This document shows positions 17,595 through 27,404 of a DNA stretch of 64,000 nt, one piece after another; within the stretch, counting starts at the first letter, position 1, and each line of letters opens with the position of its first letter. Origin of the DNA: Verrucomicrobiaceae bacterium (GTDB taxonomy: Bacteria > Verrucomicrobiota > Verrucomicrobiia > Opitutales > Intestinicryptomonadaceae); assembly GCA_015061955.1 (NCBI GenBank), contig SUVO01000005.1, positions 1 to 64,000 on the forward strand. Direction: 5' to 3'. The notes under the pieces are model-generated. The model was given only the letters and a program-made list of their open reading frames with translations. It made no database searches and was not told the origin of the DNA. The position numbers and the translations under genes are program-made.

Positions 17595-17625
17595 GTTATA
17601 CCCCCCCCCTAATTACCTTTGTCAA
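17595..17625 (-). promoter_or_regulatory. Promoter of the PEP-CTERM gene with a G9 spacer tract
   Basis: On the minus strand: TTGACA (17620-17625), a 19-bp spacer ending in nine G, then TATAAC (17595-17600). The plus strand shows this as C9 at 17601-17609. A spacer two bases over the optimum, made of a slippage-prone tract, is the layout of known phase-variable promoters (for example Neisseria porA). Loss of two bases would give a consensus 17-bp spacer. Confidence 0.65.
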
Positions 17626-17658
17626 GCAAAAAATTATACTTTTTATTCTATTTCTAAA

Positions 17659-17688
17659 AAAAGGCGTAAGATTTTACTTACGCCTTTT
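17659..17688 (-). terminator. Rho-independent terminator of the GH2 gene
   Basis: Perfect 12-bp stem (aaaaggcgtaag / cttacgcctttt), 6-nt loop and T7 on the minus strand, 17 bp after the GH2 stop codon. Confidence 0.9.
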
Positions 17689-17705
17689 AGAATTTGAAAA
17701 ACTAC

Positions 17706-20654
17706 TTATTTTATAAACTGCTTGAGCATATTTACTTGCCACTGCTGTTCGGGCTTGGGCGATTCAATCAAAGTTTTCAGTACCCATGCGTTCATATCGG
17801 AATTTCTTACTGCGTTATGCGAAAGACCACTTACAATCAACATGCCCTTACCGACCTTAACACGCATTACTGACGAGTACTCTTTAAGGTACATCAAGCT
17901 CGACAACGCCCTAATTGTATTTTCAGGCTTTGATGAAAGTTTTTCAACATCGAAACGATGACTATTTGCAAACATTGGAGCAAACGCCTCGCCACAGAAA
18001 TGCTCAGGAGCTACAACCGACAATGGCGAAGATTTTTCAACAAAATGTCCAACATAATTTGTATAGTCATTGCCACCAGCACGCCACCATTGCGACTTAT
18101 ATTTCATATCGTATCTAGGTAGGAATTTCTTTGGTGAAAACAACACGACAGTAGCACCTTTTTCGAGTGCATTTACAACATCTTCTGTTATTTCTTTTGC
18201 AAACATAACGTCGCCCGATTTCAAATTCTTACAATCGGCTGATGCTTTTTCCGTCCACTTACTTGGTACATATTCGGCAACATTTTTGCCTACAACAACG
18301 TTGCTTGCCTTGAGATTTTCAGCCTTAGGGAAAACATAGAAATTCCAGTCGTTTGCAACCGACATTTCTTTTGATTTTGCCGAAAAGCACAAAGTGTACA
18401 TCTGTGGAACATTGCTATTTTCAACAAACTTTTCTAAACCTTCAACCGAACCAAAATTAGTTATTTTGCCGTATCCAGAATGGATTTGTGGAAGATTAAA
18501 TTTCTTTAGAATCTTATCGCCACACTTCAACACAACTTCTGTATTAGGCGTAAATGCTACTGTTGAGAAATTTGAGATTTTGAAATTTGCCGAAATTTTT
18601 TCACCTGTATCGTAACCAAATTTCAACCCATTTTGCAATGCTACAACTGGCGAATTAAACTTGCGAATTTCTTCGGTTTTATAGCCTTCTTTCTGACGGA
18701 ACGCAAAGTCGAATATGCCATCTGAGCTTGTCCAATAATCTTGAATTAACCACCAATGATACCCTGTTATATATGGGTTTTTACGGATAGTTTCAATATT
18801 GTGCTTGTGGATTCTCAACATAAGTTTTTCACTTGCCAAGCCCCACTGCTCTGATTTATCAAGCATATTTTGTTTTGCGAGAGTTTCAACCGACTTTGTA
18901 AGCCAAAAAGATTTGAAGTTTGAGCCTTCAAAAAACTTAACAACACTTGGACGTGTAAACGTGCAGAAGTTTGCAGTTTCGTGCGAAATTACGGGCTTCA
19001 GCGGGACATCAACATCAACAGATTTACCCACAAATTTGTTTGTTATATGTTTGCAACGAACAGATTTTTTAGTGTCGTATTTACGTTCAAAATCTACAAA
19101 ATCTGCCCATTCATCGAACAAAACAAAATATAAATCTAACTCTGGTCTATCGTTTTTAGCATCGAGGATATATCCTTCCCACTCGCCATCGGTATCTACA
19201 AATAATCTATCTGGATCGAGCGAGCGAGTAGTCTTCATAAAATACGTCAAAAGTGGATTTTTACGTGCTGGTACGTCTTCGCCCATGTACAATTCGTTTC
19301 CACCAACCCACGCTAATATACAAGTGTAATTGCGATACTCTTTCACAGCTTGACGATAACGATCCCGATAAAAAGACATCGAACGATTGTATGAATTACC
19401 TGCTGGAGCTATATTACGCCAATGCTTTGTCCCTGGCATTTGCCACGGATACCCAATAGTAAATTCGGCATTTGGCATAATGCCTACTTCGTCGCAAGCC
19501 TCGTAATATTCTGGAGGCATAATCGTGCTATGATGACGAACATGATTAAAGCCCAATGCTTTAATTTTCTTTAGACGATCTATATACATCTGCTTATCGA
19601 AAGGCATTGAAAATTCTTTGAGATAAATATGGTCGTCGCCATATCCCAAAAGATAAACAGGCGCATTATTGAGCATTATTTTTGTGCGATTTACAAAACC
19701 TGCGCCCCAACCTTCTTTTATCTGAATACTTTTTATACCTTTACGCCATTTAAACGAATGCAATTCATTGCCTTCTTCATCTAAGAGCGACAATTTCAAA
19801 CTGTACAAATACGGATTATCTGGCGACCAATATTTTGCATTTTCAATATCTGCAACAACTACTTGCGTTTCGTATGAACGCCCAACCAAATTCTGTTTTT
19901 TAGAAGATACCTTTTTGCCATCGGCATCGAAAACTTCCAACATCAATTTGCAAGCCTTGTCATTTTTTGCCCCTGTTAAATTAAATATTCCAGCTTTGCT
20001 ATTTTTAGCATTAACAATTTTTGTTTCTGCAATAATTCTTGCAGGAATATTTTGTGCTGGAATTGGAAGTTTTGTGCGAATGTAAACATCGTCTAAACGA
20101 ATTTTTGGCAAACCCTCAAGATAAACGTGTCCGTACAAACCGCCCCAAGCTAAATCCATGTAATCGTTGAGCTGAGCAGCTCCCAACATAGCATCGAACT
20201 GATGACGTTGACGCGAATCTACATCTATACGAATCTTATTTTTTCCACCTATATTTAAATGTTTCTTTACAATTACTCTATGCGAACCTGTTAAACCTAA
20301 AACCTCGCCTATATATTTGTTGTTTACCCAAATTTTAGCATAGCGAGAAACACCTTCTATAACTAAATTTATATCTAAATCTTCCCATTCGTCAGGAACT
20401 TCGATTTCACGTTCGTATTTGCCAATACCAACAAAGTTATTGTGAACTTTATCGGTTGGTTTACCATAACCTTGCGCATCCCAAGCCCCAGGGACTCGAA
20501 TTTTTCCCGATTGAATAACGCCTCCTTCTGAATCGATTGTCGAAAAATTCCATTCCCCGTCAAGATTTACCTTTTGAGTTTCCATTGCGTGAATTGTTGA
20601 AAACATCAACAAAATACCCAACACTCCAACATAAAAAAATCTGCCAATATTCAT
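17706..20654 (-). CDS. Glycoside hydrolase family 2 enzyme (beta-galactosidase/glucuronidase/mannosidase type)
   Basis: 982 residues, in the size range of long GH2 enzymes. A signal peptide at residues 1-23 (ends TIHA) exports it. Domains: sugar-binding jelly roll (about 25-185, with LDGEWNF), immunoglobulin-like domain (about 190-305), a TIM barrel with GFNHVRHHS at 368-376, acid/base Glu454 (GGNELYMG) and probable nucleophile Glu559 (VISHET), and C-terminal beta domains from about 680. The reaction is retaining hydrolysis of a beta-glycoside; the sugar is not identifiable. It stands alone, 64 bp downstream of the TetR gene and ended by the terminator at 17659-17688. Confidence 0.85.
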   Translation of the reverse strand: MNIGRFFYVGVLGILLMFSTIHAMETQKVNLDGEWNFSTIDSEGGVIQSGKIRVPGAWDAQGYGKPTDKVHNNFVGIGKYEREIEVPDEWEDLDINLVIEGVSRYAKIWVNNKYIGEVLGLTGSHRVIVKKHLNIGGKNKIRIDVDSRQRHQFDAMLGAAQLNDYMDLAWGGLYGHVYLEGLPKIRLDDVYIRTKLPIPAQNIPARIIAETKIVNAKNSKAGIFNLTGAKNDKACKLMLEVFDADGKKVSSKKQNLVGRSYETQVVVADIENAKYWSPDNPYLYSLKLSLLDEEGNELHSFKWRKGIKSIQIKEGWGAGFVNRTKIMLNNAPVYLLGYGDDHIYLKEFSMPFDKQMYIDRLKKIKALGFNHVRHHSTIMPPEYYEACDEVGIMPNAEFTIGYPWQMPGTKHWRNIAPAGNSYNRSMSFYRDRYRQAVKEYRNYTCILAWVGGNELYMGEDVPARKNPLLTYFMKTTRSLDPDRLFVDTDGEWEGYILDAKNDRPELDLYFVLFDEWADFVDFERKYDTKKSVRCKHITNKFVGKSVDVDVPLKPVISHETANFCTFTRPSVVKFFEGSNFKSFWLTKSVETLAKQNMLDKSEQWGLASEKLMLRIHKHNIETIRKNPYITGYHWWLIQDYWTSSDGIFDFAFRQKEGYKTEEIRKFNSPVVALQNGLKFGYDTGEKISANFKISNFSTVAFTPNTEVVLKCGDKILKKFNLPQIHSGYGKITNFGSVEGLEKFVENSNVPQMYTLCFSAKSKEMSVANDWNFYVFPKAENLKASNVVVGKNVAEYVPSKWTEKASADCKNLKSGDVMFAKEITEDVVNALEKGATVVLFSPKKFLPRYDMKYKSQWWRAGGNDYTNYVGHFVEKSSPLSVVAPEHFCGEAFAPMFANSHRFDVEKLSSKPENTIRALSSLMYLKEYSSVMRVKVGKGMLIVSGLSHNAVRNSDMNAWVLKTLIESPKPEQQWQVNMLKQFIK

Positions 20655-20718
20655 GGCAGATATTTTTTATTTTTATGAAAACTTAGCAAGATTTTTTTTA
20701 ACATCAATTCTGCATAAA

Positions 20719-21393
20719 TTACTTTAATACTTTATCCAGCATAGAAAAAATAACGTGTCGGATTTTTTCTATTTCAACCGAACTAATCTCCTGCCAATTC
20801 ATCGATAGCATTACCGAATTAGGAACTGCTCCAAAACGAATCAGAGACCCCAATATAGCAGTCGACATAATTCTTGCAGTTTCATCGTCTACTTTATCTT
20901 TTAAGATCATTTTGATTGATTCTCTAAAAAGCTCATCAGTTTTGCCAAAGATACGGGAATGAAACTGTTTGAAAAGCTCGGTATTATTAAATTCTTCTCT
21001 AAAGATAATCGACAATATATTTTTAAAGACATGCTTTTTATCTTCATCTATACCGAGCAAACGCCAAGATATGTAATCGCGTAACAACAAACGTGCTTCT
21101 ACTTCTGACGGATTTTTCTTAAGAACTTCAAAGCGTTTATCAAATTCAGAAGTCAACTTTGAAAGATGCACAATAATAGCTTCAATCAACTCGAAATAAA
21201 GATCATCTTTACCCTTAAAGTAATAACTAATCGCTGCTATATTAACACCTGCACGTTTAGCAATATCACGAGTACCTACATTCTTAACCGGAGCACTACC
21301 AAATTCTTCAAGTGCGGCAGCTAAGATTTTCGATGGAGTATCTAATGGCACCCCATCGAGATATTTCTGTATAAAATCGTTTTTCACAATCAA
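20719..21393 (-). CDS. TetR-family repressor of the RND efflux operon
   Basis: 224 residues. The N-terminal TetR helix-turn-helix is at about residues 20-68 (ILAAALEEFG, GTRDIAKRAGVNIAAISYYF). The C-terminal ligand-binding domain resembles the CecR/DUF1956 type. It is the last gene of the efflux operon, starting 3 bp after the stop of the outer-membrane factor, so it is co-transcribed and probably autoregulates the operon. A palindrome upstream of the operon (27242-27259) is a candidate operator. Ligand unknown. Confidence 0.88.
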   Translation of the reverse strand: MIVKNDFIQKYLDGVPLDTPSKILAAALEEFGSAPVKNVGTRDIAKRAGVNIAAISYYFKGKDDLYFELIEAIIVHLSKLTSEFDKRFEVLKKNPSEVEARLLLRDYISWRLLGIDEDKKHVFKNILSIIFREEFNNTELFKQFHSRIFGKTDELFRESIKMILKDKVDDETARIMSTAILGSLIRFGAVPNSVMLSMNWQEISSVEIEKIRHVIFSMLDKVLK

Positions 21394-21396
21394 TTA

Positions 21397-22869
21397 TTAG
21401 AGTTTTGGAAGAATATCGTTTTGACCAAAATCGGCATCTTTGTTATCGGTCTTTTGCGACCAACCACCACCTAACGACTGAATTAAATTTACACATGCTC
21501 TAAAACGTTCTCCACGCAAAACTATTAGAGAACGTGCATTATTTAAGCTTGCACGCTGAGCATCACTAACTGAAAAGTAATCGGTATAACCTTCATCGTA
21601 CTGAATGCGAGTCATTTTTTGAACATCTACCGAGGCTGCAACCAAACCAATTCTAGCTTTATATTCAACTTCTAACCATTTTATATTTACAAGCGAATCT
21701 TCAACTTCGTTTATAGCTGCAAGAACTTTTGATTTATAGTTTTCGAGCGATTCCTTATGCTCAGCCAACGCAATTCTTTTGCGAGCAACATTTCTACCTG
21801 CTTCAAAAATTGGTATATAGATTTGTGGACTAATTCCCCAAGCAAAGCTATTAGAATTTATAAGCTTATCTATTTTTGCAGCATTTAAATCGGTATTAGC
21901 CGACAACGAGATAGTTGGAAAAAACGCAGCCTGTGCAGCCCCTATACGTGCATTTGCTGCAAACACTCTACGTTCTGCCGCAGCTATATCTGGACGACGT
22001 TCTAACAATTCCGATGCAACAGCCTTTGGCATTTGTGGGAATTTTTCATCGAGTGCTTCAAACTTTACACCAATTTCAGCTGGAGTACTACCAACAAGCA
22101 AAGACAGTGTATTTTCTGCCAATAACATTTGTCTATAACACGATGCAAGTTGTGCGCTGGCTTCGTACTCTTGTTGTATAGCACGCTTTAAGTCGATATT
22201 TGTAGAATAGTCCATTGCAACCCTCTGACGCACAAGCTCTGTATCGCCTTTACGAACTTTCAATGTACGCTCGAGAACTTCTATTTCAGATTTCAACGCT
22301 CTAATCGAGTAATAAGTTTTGGCAACATTAGCCTGTAAGTTGAGCATTAAGTTTTGATATTCACAAAGCATAGCCTGTGCATTTGCAACATCAGAATCCA
22401 ACAAACTGCGAACTCTACCAAAGAGATCTAAATCCCAAGTAATACCAAAGCCAGTTGTCCAAGCATCGTAGCTTTTTTCGCCCATAAACATTTTATTATT
22501 TTGCGAAACACCTGTTCTTGCATACGATGCGTGTCCACTCAACTGTGGATATAAATCGGCTTTTTCCATCAAAGCAGCTTCTCTGGCTTTTTCGACTCTA
22601 TAAAATGCCGACGCCAAATCTGGATTATTCTTAGCACAACGTTCTAACAGAGCATCTAGCTTTTTATCGTTGAAGATTTTCCACCAATTGCCCTTTGCTA
22701 TTGAATCGGCAGGTAATGCATTTTTCCACATTTTAACATCAGAACGTGTAAATTGCTCGGCTTTTACAGTTTCGGGCAATTTAACAGCTTTTGATGCTTC
22801 TTCGTAATCTGGACCAACCGAACAACCTACAAGCGCCAACGATACTGATAATATAAAAAATTTCTTCAT
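21397..22869 (-). CDS. Outer-membrane efflux lipoprotein (NodT/OprM/CusC type)
   Basis: 490 residues. Lipoprotein signal with lipobox LVGC (Cys16) followed by SVGPDY, the N-terminal hallmark of the NodT subfamily. Two repeated outer-membrane-efflux domains of long coiled-coil helices and beta strands cover about 60-260 and 270-465 (RRPDIAAAERRV is the conserved segment of the second). It forms the TolC-like trimeric exit duct of the tripartite pump, linking periplasm and outside. Its start lies 2 bp after the RND gene. Confidence 0.92.
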   Translation of the reverse strand: MKKFFILSVSLALVGCSVGPDYEEASKAVKLPETVKAEQFTRSDVKMWKNALPADSIAKGNWWKIFNDKKLDALLERCAKNNPDLASAFYRVEKAREAALMEKADLYPQLSGHASYARTGVSQNNKMFMGEKSYDAWTTGFGITWDLDLFGRVRSLLDSDVANAQAMLCEYQNLMLNLQANVAKTYYSIRALKSEIEVLERTLKVRKGDTELVRQRVAMDYSTNIDLKRAIQQEYEASAQLASCYRQMLLAENTLSLLVGSTPAEIGVKFEALDEKFPQMPKAVASELLERRPDIAAAERRVFAANARIGAAQAAFFPTISLSANTDLNAAKIDKLINSNSFAWGISPQIYIPIFEAGRNVARKRIALAEHKESLENYKSKVLAAINEVEDSLVNIKWLEVEYKARIGLVAASVDVQKMTRIQYDEGYTDYFSVSDAQRASLNNARSLIVLRGERFRACVNLIQSLGGGWSQKTDNKDADFGQNDILPKL

Positions 22870-22871
22870 AA

Positions 22872-25800
22872 TTACTCCTTAATTGAAGGCTTATAATGTT
22901 TTCTAATTACATAGAAAAATACTGGTGTAAAAATCAAACCCATAAACGTTACACCCAACATACCGTACATAACTGCAGTTCCCAATGGTTGACGCAACTC
23001 GGAACCCGATGTAAGCGAAAATGCTAATGGAACTACACCTAAAATGAATGCAAACGATGTCATCAAAATTGGACGCAAACGATTTTGCGAAGCATGTGCA
23101 GTTGCACTGACAATTTCTTCGCCTTTTTCTTGACGTTGTTTTGCAAATTCTACAATCAAAATAGCATTCTTACACGCCAAACCAATCAACACAACCATAC
23201 CAATTTGTGTCATCAAATTATTGTCTAAGCCACGTCCATCAATACCTAACAAGGCAAACAACAATACCAATGGTACAATCAAAATAATTGTAAGTGGAAG
23301 TGTCCAGCTTTCATAAAGAGCAGCCAAAATCAAGAATACGAATACTACGCACAAGCCGAAAATAATAATTGCAGTATTACCAACAAGCTTTTCTTGATAT
23401 GCTAAATCTGTCCATTCCATACCCATACCCGATGGCAATGTTTCGGCAGCTACACGCTCGATAACAGCCATAGCCTCACCAGTACTATAACCTGCACCCA
23501 AGTTGCCCATAATTTCAGCCGAAGGGTACAAATTATAACGATTTACAGTATCAGGACCAACAATTCTCTTAATTGTAGCAACTGATCCCATAGGAACATT
23601 ACCACCACTTCTGCTTGGAACTTTCAAATTGTAGATATCTGGAATATCGCTACGTTTTGAACCTTCAGCCTGCATAGATACACGATACACACGATTAAGA
23701 ATGTTAAAGTCGTTTACATATACCGAACCTAAATTAAACTGCATTGTTTCAAAAATTGAGCGAATTGGAACATTTAGTTTCTGGGCTCTTTCGCGATCGA
23801 TATTTACATATAACTGTGGTGTAGAAATTCTATATGTAGAAAATGCCAACGAAATTTCAGGATTTTCAGTCATTGCTTTTCTTGCAATTTCATGAGTATA
23901 TTTTGCAACATCTGCAATACCCCTACCTGTACGGTCTTGAATGTAGCATTTAAAGTCGCCACCCATACCGATACCATTTACAGCAGGAGGAGTAAGCACA
24001 AACGAATTCGACTCTGGAACGCCTTTTTTCAAGCCCATATAAATTTTACCAAGCAACGATTCTAACGTTATACCCTTTGCAACACGTTCCTCCTTCGGAC
24101 GCAATCTGATAAACAACGCACCAGCATTACTCAATTTAGTAAATGTTGCCCCCGACAATCCAGCAATTGTTGTTACATCTTCAATACCTTCGATTTTCGA
24201 TATAATATCGCGAGCCTTATCTACAGCCTTTCGAGTATGATCGAGCGTTACACCATCAGGAAGTTGCATTGCACCAAATATGTAGCCTGTATCTTGTTTT
24301 GGAATAAAGCCTCGTGGTACAATTTGGAACTGATGACCAGTCCAATACAACATACCTGCGTAAGCAACCAACACTATAATCGAAAAACGCAACAAACGTT
24401 TTACAAATGCACCATATTTTTCTGAACACCAGAAGAAACATGTATTGAACGCTTTGAAGAACCAACCAAAACAGAAATTCCAAATGCGTGTAAACCAATC
24501 TGGTTTTTCGCCTTCTTTCATCAATATAGCACATAATGCAGGCGAAAGTGTGAGCGATACAATAGCCGAAATAATTGTAGATGCTGCAATAGTCAATGCA
24601 AACTGACGATAAAACTGACCAGAAATACCTTCAATAAATGCAGTTGGCACAAACACAGCACTCAAAACAAACGCAATAGCAATCAAAGCACCTTGCACTT
24701 GAGTCATAGCCTTCTTTGTAGCTTCGCGAGCATTCAAACCTTCGTGCATATTACGTTCAACGTTTTCAACCACAACAATAGCGTCGTCAACAACAATACC
24801 AATTGCCAAAACCAATCCGAACAACGAAAGGTTGTTGATTGAAAAACCAAACAACATCATAAAGAAGAATGTACCAATCAACGAAACTGGAATTGCAAAA
24901 ATTGGAATAATTGCAGCACGCCAATTTTGCAAAAATATCATCATAACCAAAACAACCAAAAGTACTGCTTCGTAGATAGTATGATACACAGCGCTAATTG
25001 AATTTTCGATGTACTCGGTATTATCGAGTGCAATTTTATAATCTACGCCAACTGGGAATGATGCAGCCATCTCGTTGATAACTTCGCGCAAACGTTTTGC
25101 AGTATCAAGAGCATTCGACCCAGGCAACTGATAAGCTGCCATTGTAACACAATCTCTGCCATTAAGTTTAGATTCATCACCATAAGTATAAGCACCAAGT
25201 TCTACAGTTGCAACATCTTCTAAACGTACAACTCTGCCTTCGTCGTCGTATTTAACGATGATTTTCTTAAATTCTTCTGGAGTAGACAAACGCCCTTGTG
25301 TATTGATAATAAGCTCATAAGCAGCATCGGAATTTGCTATTGGCTCTTGATTAAGCTTACCTGCTGCAACTTGCTTGTTTTGTTCGCGAAGTGCTGCAGC
25401 AACCTCAGCTGGAGTCATATTAACATGCTCGAGTTTTTCAGGATTCAACCAAATGCGCATAGAATATTCGCGAGCACCAAAAATATTTATAGACCCTACA
25501 CCATATACGCGTGCCAGACGGTCTTTCATCTGAGTAATAGCGTAGTTTGTTAAATACAATTTATCGCGAGAGTTGTCGGGCGAAAACAAACTTACGCACA
25601 ACAACATATCTGGCGATTTTTTATTTACAGTAACCCCGAAATTGCGAACTTCTTCAGGCAAACGTGGAGTAGCAATAGCCACACGATTTTGAACCTGAAC
25701 TTGTGCAATATCAATATTTGTACCAAGCTCAAAAGTTACAGTTGTCGATAACGAACCATCAGAATTGCACTGACTAAACATATAAATCATTTTTTCAACA

Positions 25801-26018
25801 CCATTGATTTCCTGTTCAATAGGTGCTGCAACTGTTTGCATAATGATTTCTGGCGATGCACCAGCATACTGTGTTGTTACAGTTACACTTGGTGGCACAA
25901 CATCTGGATATTGAGCAACGGGCAATTTAACGTATCCCACAATACCCAACAAAGTGATAACAATAGAAATAACCGCCGCAAAAATGGGTCGGTCAATAAA
26001 GAAGTGCGAAAACTTCAT
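22872..26018 (-). CDS. RND multidrug efflux permease, HAE1 (AcrB-like)
   Basis: 1048 residues, the normal length. Twelve membrane segments in the 1 + 5 + 1 + 5 pattern with two large periplasmic loops. N-terminus MKFSHFFIDRPIFA and QYPDVVPPSVTVTT are HAE1 signatures. The proton-relay Asp pair is present in TM4 (GIVVDDAIVVVEN). It is the inner-membrane proton/drug antiporter of the pump and works with the adaptor (18 bp upstream) and the NodT-type duct. Compounds exported are likely hydrophobic drugs or host/plant metabolites (inference). Confidence 0.95.
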   Translation of the reverse strand: MKFSHFFIDRPIFAAVISIVITLLGIVGYVKLPVAQYPDVVPPSVTVTTQYAGASPEIIMQTVAAPIEQEINGVEKMIYMFSQCNSDGSLSTTVTFELGTNIDIAQVQVQNRVAIATPRLPEEVRNFGVTVNKKSPDMLLCVSLFSPDNSRDKLYLTNYAITQMKDRLARVYGVGSINIFGAREYSMRIWLNPEKLEHVNMTPAEVAAALREQNKQVAAGKLNQEPIANSDAAYELIINTQGRLSTPEEFKKIIVKYDDEGRVVRLEDVATVELGAYTYGDESKLNGRDCVTMAAYQLPGSNALDTAKRLREVINEMAASFPVGVDYKIALDNTEYIENSISAVYHTIYEAVLLVVLVMMIFLQNWRAAIIPIFAIPVSLIGTFFFMMLFGFSINNLSLFGLVLAIGIVVDDAIVVVENVERNMHEGLNAREATKKAMTQVQGALIAIAFVLSAVFVPTAFIEGISGQFYRQFALTIAASTIISAIVSLTLSPALCAILMKEGEKPDWFTRIWNFCFGWFFKAFNTCFFWCSEKYGAFVKRLLRFSIIVLVAYAGMLYWTGHQFQIVPRGFIPKQDTGYIFGAMQLPDGVTLDHTRKAVDKARDIISKIEGIEDVTTIAGLSGATFTKLSNAGALFIRLRPKEERVAKGITLESLLGKIYMGLKKGVPESNSFVLTPPAVNGIGMGGDFKCYIQDRTGRGIADVAKYTHEIARKAMTENPEISLAFSTYRISTPQLYVNIDRERAQKLNVPIRSIFETMQFNLGSVYVNDFNILNRVYRVSMQAEGSKRSDIPDIYNLKVPSRSGGNVPMGSVATIKRIVGPDTVNRYNLYPSAEIMGNLGAGYSTGEAMAVIERVAAETLPSGMGMEWTDLAYQEKLVGNTAIIIFGLCVVFVFLILAALYESWTLPLTIILIVPLVLLFALLGIDGRGLDNNLMTQIGMVVLIGLACKNAILIVEFAKQRQEKGEEIVSATAHASQNRLRPILMTSFAFILGVVPLAFSLTSGSELRQPLGTAVMYGMLGVTFMGLIFTPVFFYVIRKHYKPSIKE

Positions 26019-26036
26019 AATATTATCCTCCTCAAA

Positions 26037-27170
26037 TTATTCAGCGTCCATTGTAGAATCGATTGGCTTTACAACTCTGCCTGCAACAGCAGCGTGCAAT
26101 GCCTTTACTACAACTTTATCATCTTTATTTAAGCCACCTTCTACAATGCGAAACTTACCCATTAACTCACCGATTTTCAAAGCCTTATAAACAACTTTGT
26201 TATCTTTATCTACCACATAAACAAAACGATTTATCAAGTCAGTGCCTATTACATCTTCGCGAACTAACATAGTTTCTTTAGCATCGGCAACTTTCATACG
26301 AAGTTTTGCAAACATACCAACTTTCAAAAGTTCTTCTTTGTTATCAATATCGGCACGCATTGTAAGCGACGATGTAGTTTTTGCCATACGATTATCGAAA
26401 TATGTAACTTTACCTTTGAAAATCTTGTCTTGGTTTGTCATTACATGAACTTCTGCTTCTGGACCAGTAAGCTTTACTTGGTCTATTTTGTTGAACAAAC
26501 CTGCTTTTTGATACTTAACAATGTCTTGTTCGCTAGCTTCAAAATAAGCCTGTACAATATCGCTTTTTACAATCGAAGTAAGTAATGTAGAATTTGCTGT
26601 TACAAGATTACCAGCGTCAATCAAAGCTTCGCTAACTCTACCCGAAATTGGAGCTCTGATATGTGTAAATTCCAAATTCAACTCAGCATCACGCAATTTT
26701 GCCTTTGCTGCAGCCAACGATGCCTGCGCCGACAACACTTCAGCACCACGAGTTTCAAAAACTTCCTTCGATACTACCGTTGCCTTATACATACTTCTTG
26801 CACGTTCTAAGTTGCTCTTTGCCAATGCTAAACGAGCTTCAACTTCAGCAATATTTGCCTTTGCCGATGCAACTGCAGCTTCGTATGGACGTGGGTCGAT
26901 TACAAAAAGTAAATCGCCTTGTTTTACCATCTGACCTTCCGAAAAATTTATCTTTGCTAAATATCCCGAAACTCTTGCTCTAACTTCTACCGACTTAACT
27001 GCATCAATTCTGGCAGTAAATTCGTCCCAAATTTCAATAGGCTTTATAATAGGTGTTGCCACATACACATCATCAGGTACAGCCTGTCGAGCTTGTGGAG
27101 CTTTTTTAGAACAACCTGCACAAACTGCAAGTGTTGTAATTGCCATTAATATTACTTTTATATTTTTCAT
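26037..27170 (-). CDS. RND efflux periplasmic adaptor (AcrA-like MFP)
   Basis: 377 residues. Lipoprotein signal (LAVCAGCSKK, Cys20). Then come the lipoyl-like half motifs around an alpha-hairpin (VRARVSGYLAKINFSEGQMVKQGD at about 63-86, cut here to note its ends VRARVSGYL and GQMVKQGD, and FTHIRAPISGRVS at about 173-185), a beta-barrel domain and a membrane-proximal domain. It bridges the RND permease and outer-membrane duct in the periplasm. First gene of the four-gene operon; ATG preceded by AAGGA. Operator candidate lies about 70-90 bp upstream. Confidence 0.93.
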   Translation of the reverse strand: MKNIKVILMAITTLAVCAGCSKKAPQARQAVPDDVYVATPIIKPIEIWDEFTARIDAVKSVEVRARVSGYLAKINFSEGQMVKQGDLLFVIDPRPYEAAVASAKANIAEVEARLALAKSNLERARSMYKATVVSKEVFETRGAEVLSAQASLAAAKAKLRDAELNLEFTHIRAPISGRVSEALIDAGNLVTANSTLLTSIVKSDIVQAYFEASEQDIVKYQKAGLFNKIDQVKLTGPEAEVHVMTNQDKIFKGKVTYFDNRMAKTTSSLTMRADIDNKEELLKVGMFAKLRMKVADAKETMLVREDVIGTDLINRFVYVVDKDNKVVYKALKIGELMGKFRIVEGGLNKDDKVVVKALHAAVAGRVVKPIDSTMDAE

Positions 27171-27241
27171 AATTTTTCCTTATTTTAAATTCGTTGTGTA
27201 TAGCGTAAATTCTGTCTCCCCTAATTAAACTAATCAAAGGT

Positions 27242-27259
27242 TTTAATCATCTGATTAAA
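27242..27259. promoter_or_regulatory. Candidate TetR operator
   Basis: Palindrome with perfect 8-bp arms, TTTAATCA TC TGATTAAA, in the intergenic region upstream of the efflux operon. A partial second dyad (AATCATCCGATT) follows directly. Location and dyad form suit a TetR-family repressor; no binding is shown. Confidence 0.45.
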
Positions 27260-27404
27260 TCATCCGATTGCAAGCTTTTTCTATCATAAAAAAAATAAAA
27301 TGGACATCTATTATTATTATGTATAGCGTTCATTGTTAATTAGAGAGGTTTGTATTTTTGATGAAAAATGCAAAAAGAAACAAATAAACTTATATTCTAT
27401 TATT

